This document shows positions 59,525-64,000 of a stretch of 64,000 nt of DNA, piece by piece. Source of the DNA: Macrostomum hystrix (taxonomy: Eukaryota; Platyhelminthes; Macrostomidae). Each line of letters begins with the position of its first letter. Position 1 is the first letter of the stretch. The position numbers and the translations under genes were made by a program. Below the pieces are notes generated by a model. The model made no database searches and was not told the origin of the DNA. It saw nothing but the letters and a program-made list of their open reading frames with translations. The stretch covers positions 2,341,001 to 2,405,000 of the forward strand of contig CATNEN010000030.1 of NCBI GenBank assembly GCA_950097015.1, read 5' to 3'.

Positions 59525-60515
59525 ATGCAAGTCAAATCCCACCAAGTTGAATCCCACCCAGTCAAATCCCACCCAGTCAAATACCTACTAGTCAAGTACT
59601 ACCCACTTAAATCCAACTCAGTCCCACACAGTTAGATCCCATCCAGTTAAATCCCATCTAGTTAAATCCCATCCAGTTAAATCCCATCCAGTTAAATCTC
59701 ATCCAGTTAAATCCCATCCAGTTAAATCCCATCCAGTTAAATCCCATCCAGTTAAATCCCATCCAGTTAAATCCCATCTAGTTAAATCTCATCCAGTTAA
59801 ATCCCATCCAGTTAAATCTCATCCAGTTAAATCCCATCCAGTTAAATCCCATCCAGTTAAATCCCATCCAGTTAAATCCCATCCAGTTAAATCCCATCCA
59901 GTTAAATCCCATCCAGTTAAATCCCATCCAGTTAAATCCATCCAGTTAAATCCATCCAGTTAAATCCCATCCAGTTAAATCCATCCAGTTAAATCCATCC
60001 AGTTAAATCCCATCCAGTTAAATCCCATCCAGTTAAATCCCATCCAGTTAAATCCCATCCAGTTAAATCCCATCCAGTTAAATCCCATCCAGTTAAATCC
60101 CATCCAGTTAAATCCCATCCAGTTAAATCCATCCAGTTAAATCCCATCCAGTTAAATCCCATCCAGTTAAATCCATCCAGTTAAATCCATCCAGTTAAAT
60201 CCCATCCAGTTAAACCCATCCAGTTAAATCCCATCCAGTTAAATCCCATCCAGTTAAATCCCATCCAGTTAAATCCCATCCAGTTAAATCCATCCAGTTA
60301 AATCCATCCAGTTAAATCCCATCCAGTTAAATCCATCCAGTTAAATCTCATCCAGTTAAATCCCATCCAGTTAAATCCATCCAGTTAAATCCATCCAGTT
60401 AAATCCCATCCAGTTAAATCCATCCAGTTAAATCCCATCCAGTTAAATCCCAAGTAGTCAAATCCCACTCACTAAAATTCCATCCAGTCAAATCCCACTA
60501 ACTTTAAACCCATCC
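59525..60515. repeat. Minisatellite, 15-bp unit, about 65 copies
   Basis: Tandem CCAGTTAAATCCCAT with 13-bp CCAGTTAAATCCAT deletion-type variants clustered after 59930. The left and right ends degrade to CCAAGTAGTCAAATCC-like units. Confidence 0.95.
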
Positions 60516-61114
60516 AGTCTAATCCCATCCAATCCCATAGAAACTATTGTAAAAAAATCTGCGGGTAATAATTTCCTACCAAAAAGCAAATTTATTTGAT
60601 TACTTAAACAAAAAATCATTTAAGACGACACACCTGAGTAGGCTTCCGCAGGTGCCATATAATTCAATTTCATTTCAAGCCTCTAATATATAATATTATG
60701 GTAATTATATCGATTTCTTCAACAAATAGAACACCTCAGTATGAGCAAGCAGTTTCAAGCAGTTTGCATACAGACATGAACAGAATGAATCATCAAATGA
60801 CAAGAAAAAATTAACAGAAAGCTAACGTGCAATGTACAGATTTTGTACATGTGTCGCAAATTCTATGGTTTAAAGCTAGACAGATGCTCAGAGAATCCTA
60901 CTAAAGGACAGGTTTGTTGCTGTAATATTTTATGAACATGTACTTTTATTTGGAATCGCTGCATTACCTGATAGTGAGATCAAAGACAATTGTTTACCTT
61001 TTTACCCATGAAACAGTTACAGCACAATCACCTCTGAGTCTCCATCCCAAAAAATTATCTCAATTAAATCTAACTTCCCATCTGGAAACAACGTGCCTAT
61101 TGAATCCCCAGCAT

Positions 61115-61440
61115 AAACCAACCAATATCCCAACGGAATCCCCATCTAACACCAATATCCGAACGGAATCCCCATCTAACACCAATATCCGAACGGAATC
61201 CCCATCTAACACCAATATCCGAACGGAATCCCCATCTAACACCAATATCCGAACGGAATCCCCATCTAACACCAATATCCGAACGGAATCCCCATCTAAC
61301 ACCAATATCCCAACGGAATCCCCATCTAACACCAATATCCCAACGGAATCCCCATCTAACACCAATATCCCAACGGAATCCCCATCTAACACCAATATCC
61401 CAACGGAATCCCCATCTAAAACGAATAACCTAACGGAATC
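61115..61440. repeat. Minisatellite, 30-bp unit, about 11 copies
   Basis: Near-identical CCATCTAACACCAATATCCC followed by AACGGAATCC; the middle five copies have CCG in place of CCC. It lies downstream of the syndecan stop. Both strands are open through it. Confidence 0.95.
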
Positions 61441-61625
61441 CCATAGCACATGAATTTTCCAATTCAAATTCCAATTCAAATTCCATATTAGGATCCCAAA
61501 AACGGAATTTTGTGGAGAAATCAACATCAGTCAATGCGCAGATGGTCTAGTCCTTAAATCTCTAGGACCAGACATTGCTGCTAACGAGGGAGTAAATATT
61601 GCTCCAAAGCGTTTCAAAGAAAGCA

Positions 61626-62755
61626 TCAAGCGTAAAACTCCCTCGTGGGCGCCTTCTGATACTCTGTAGTCGCTGGAGTCTTCTTGACCGGGTCCAGCGA
61701 ATACGAGCCCTCGTCCGCTTTTCGCACCCGGTAGATACAGAACGCTATCAGGCCTACTATAAGTAGGAGGGCCGCTACACCGCCGCCGACCAGGCCGGCT
61801 AGGGTGGCGGGCTGCAGCAGCGGCGACTCGGCCGGAGCCGCGGCCTCGGTTGTGCGGCCCGCCATGTTTGCGACTGTTGTGAAGGGTTTGGGGATTGGGG
61901 TGCCGCGATTAGGAATAGAGGCTAGTCAATACCACAGGATCATTCACAACACATCTCTACACATCCCATCCCTTCACATCCCATCCCTTTACATCCCGTC
62001 CCTTGACATCCCATCCCTTCACATCCCGTCCCTTGACATCCCATCCCTTGACATCCCATCCCTTGACATCCCATCCCTTGACATTCCATCCTTTGACATC
62101 CCATCCCTTGACATCCCATCCCTTGACATCCCATTCCTTCACATCGCATCCCTTCACATCCCATCACTTGACATCCCATCCCTTAACATCCCATCCCTTC
62201 ACATCCCATCACTTGACATCCCATCCCTTAACATCCCATCCCTTGATATCCCATCCCTTGACATCCCATCCCTTCACATCCTATCCCTTGACATCCCATC
62301 CCTTGACATCCCATCCCTTAACATCCCATCCCTTGACATCCCATCCCTTGACATTCCATCCTTTGACATCCCATCCCTTGACATCCCATCCCTTCACATC
62401 GCATCCCTTCACATCCCATCCCTTAACATCCCATCCCTTGACATCCCATCCCTTGACATCCCATCCCTTGACATCCCATCCCTTGACATCCCATCCCTTG
62501 ACATCCCATCCCTTGACATTCCATCCTTTGACATCCCATCCCTTGACATCCCATCCCTTGACATCCCATCCCTTGACATCCCATCCCTTGACATCCCATC
62601 CCTTCACATCCCATCCCTTGACATCCCATCCCTTCACAACCTGTCTGATCCCATGCAGTCCTTGTGAATACTAAAAAATGAACAAACACAGGCAAGCGAA
62701 GATACGTGCGCATCATCAATACGTGCTCACCGTTGTGTCCTTTCACCGGCTTATT
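61626..62755 (-). CDS. SDC: Syndecan, 3' part (TM and cytoplasmic exons), 5' end outside window
   Basis: Transmembrane heparan sulfate proteoglycan core, a cell-surface co-receptor. Exons in transcript order: 62755-62731 (25-nt microexon) and 61873-61626 (82 codons including stop). Seen: a TM helix with a glycine-rich dimerisation stretch (LVGGGVAALLLIVGLIAF), the C1 region (RVRKADEGSYSLD), a short variable region, and the diagnostic C-terminal EFYA PDZ-binding motif. The microexon adds NKPVKGHN at the ectodomain side in matching phase; its call is less certain than the last exon. The signal peptide and the Ser-Gly glycosaminoglycan sites are not in the window. The intron between the exons is mostly a 15-bp minisatellite. 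Confidence 0.9.
61955..62640. repeat. Minisatellite, 15-bp unit, about 45 copies
   Basis: Tandem CCTTGACATCCCATC with TTCACATC, TTAACATC and ATTCCATC variants; a roughly 270-bp block is repeated (compare 62070-62160 with 62340-62420). It lies in the syndecan intron. The 200-codon ORFs through it on both strands are artefacts. Confidence 0.95.
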
Positions 62756-63284
62756 CTGGAATAAAAAAGTATTTGCTCTTTAGTTAGTTTTCTTACACTA
62801 AATGCTGCCCACGTACTAACTAATATTTCTCAAGCAGCCAACACTCGCAATGGACTAATTATATAAGAAAACAATAGCGGCAATTGGTTGAAACAGCTGC
62901 GAAAGACAGAAAAATCGATAATTCTATTTTTCAAGTGGGGTTTCGTTGTAGGCCTTCGCCCGTTGGCTGTCCATCATCATGCGAGTGTACTAGTGGGCGC
63001 TGCAGATCCCAAGGGGATAACACAAGCACGCATTACAGAACCACACAAATATTTTCTACCAGGGTAGGAATCGACTGGTAGGGGAGAAGTGTATTCATCA
63101 TTTTTTCTACTCCCCGCATCCCTAGTGCCACTCGAAAGTTTGGAGAATTCCGATTTGAAGATGGAATGCAAATAGACTAAGAAATGAGAAATTGGAGACG
63201 GGAGAGTAGGGGAGAAATTAAAGTAGGATAAGTGACCTCAAGGGCGTAAATTGCACAATTCAAGGGTGAGGTGGGTAGAGGGTA
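62756..63284. other. Syndecan intron sequence, no exon seen
   Basis: Unique sequence upstream of the syndecan microexon. No further ectodomain exon could be identified on the minus strand. Confidence 0.5.
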
Positions 63285-64000
63285 GAAGAAGGATAAAGGA
63301 AGGGAGAGTGTAAAAAGAGGATGGGGAAGGGACAGTGTAGAAGAAGGATGGGGAAGGGGGAGTGTAGAAGAAGGATGGGGGAAGGAAGAGTGATGGGGAA
63401 GAGAGAGTGTAAAAGAAGGATGGGGAAGGGAGAGTGTAGAAGAAGGATGGGTAAGGGAGAGTGTAGAAGAAGGATGGGTAAGAGAGAGTGTAGAAGAAGA
63501 ATGGGGAAGGGAGAGTGTAGAAGAAGGATGGGGAAGGGAGAGTGTAAAAGAAGGATGGGGAAGGGAGAGTGTAGAAGAAGGATGGGTAAGGGAGAGTGTA
63601 GAAGAAGGATGGGTAAGAGAGAGTGTAGAAGAAGAATGGGGAAGGGAGAGTGTAGAAGAAGGATGGGGAAGGGAGAGTGTAGAAGAAGGATGGGTAAGGG
63701 AGAGTGTAGAAGAAGGATGGGGAAGGGAGAGTGTAGAAGAAGAATGGGGAAGGGAGAGTGCAGAAGAAGGATGGGTAAGGGAGAGTGTAGAAGAAGGATG
63801 GGTAAGGGAGAGTGTAGAAGAAGGATGGGGAAGGGAGAGTGTAGAAGAAGGATGGGTAAGGGAGAGTGTAGAAGAAGAATGGGGAAGGGAGAGTGTAGAA
63901 GAAGGATGGGTAAGGGAGAGTGTAGAAGAAGGATGGGTAAGGGAGAGTGTAGAAGAAGGATGGGGAAGGGAGAGTGTAGAAGAAGGATGGGTAAGGGAGA
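63285..64000. repeat. Minisatellite, 26-bp unit, about 27 copies, reaches the window edge
   Basis: Purine-rich tandem GGATGGGGAAGGGAGAGTGT followed by AGAAGA, with GGGTAAG variants in a recurring order. It continues past the right edge. Confidence 0.95.

Noticed and set aside
61804-62674. 200-287-codon ORFs on both strands through the 15-bp repeat
   Set aside because: They lie in the syndecan intron and consist of a five-codon repeat; open frames on both strands are expected.

Overview
The window is nuclear DNA of an animal, most likely a spiralian and plausibly a flatworm. This is judged from content only: intron-bearing metazoan genes (INTS2, PRPF6, TMEM184, Y-box protein, XPR1, myosin light chain, syndecan), two universal stress protein genes, tRNA-derived SINEs, non-LTR, BEL/Pao-like and Tc1-like elements, and GC-rich exons in AT-rich surroundings. 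Introns follow GT-AG, and TAA, TAG and TGA are all used as stops. The species cannot be fixed from sequence alone.

Layout. 0.4-8.5 kb (+): Integrator subunit 2 in seven exons. 9.35-12.5 kb (+): splicing factor PRPF6, whose first coding exon has no obvious start codon. 13.7-16.8 kb (-): a TMEM184 membrane protein, convergent with PRPF6. 20.0-24.7 kb (+): a type I membrane protein with a fucolectin-like domain, an Ig-like domain, one TM segment and a tyrosine-containing tail. 26.9-30.7 kb (-): a Y-box cold-shock protein with an RGG tail. 31.2-33.0 kb (-): a decayed non-LTR retrotransposon. 33.4-33.9 kb (-): a small secreted six-cysteine proprotein. 37.7-48.3 kb (-): XPR1 phosphate exporter in nine exons, with a Tc1-like transposon in one intron. 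51.3-52.3 and 53.2-53.7 kb (-): two universal stress proteins, one with an intron full of TGACGTCA-type sites. 55.0-55.5 kb (+): an intronless myosin essential light chain. 56.7-58.0 kb (+): a cysteine-rich secreted protein. 61.6-62.8 kb (-): the 3' exons of syndecan, running off the right edge.

The dominant structural feature is tandem repetition. More than twenty unrelated minisatellite or microsatellite arrays (units about 4-35 bp) fill introns and gene flanks, by my tally roughly a fifth to a quarter of the window. Many have units divisible by three and create long spurious ORFs on both strands; I do not call these genes. The genes form no obvious pathway; they are mostly housekeeping genes plus two or three lineage-specific secreted or surface proteins, which with the TGACGTCA array are the most novel parts. 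Exon boundaries were set by hand from splice consensus, phase continuity and remembered family alignments. Where I say the phase closes, the summed exon lengths are divisible by three with no internal stop.
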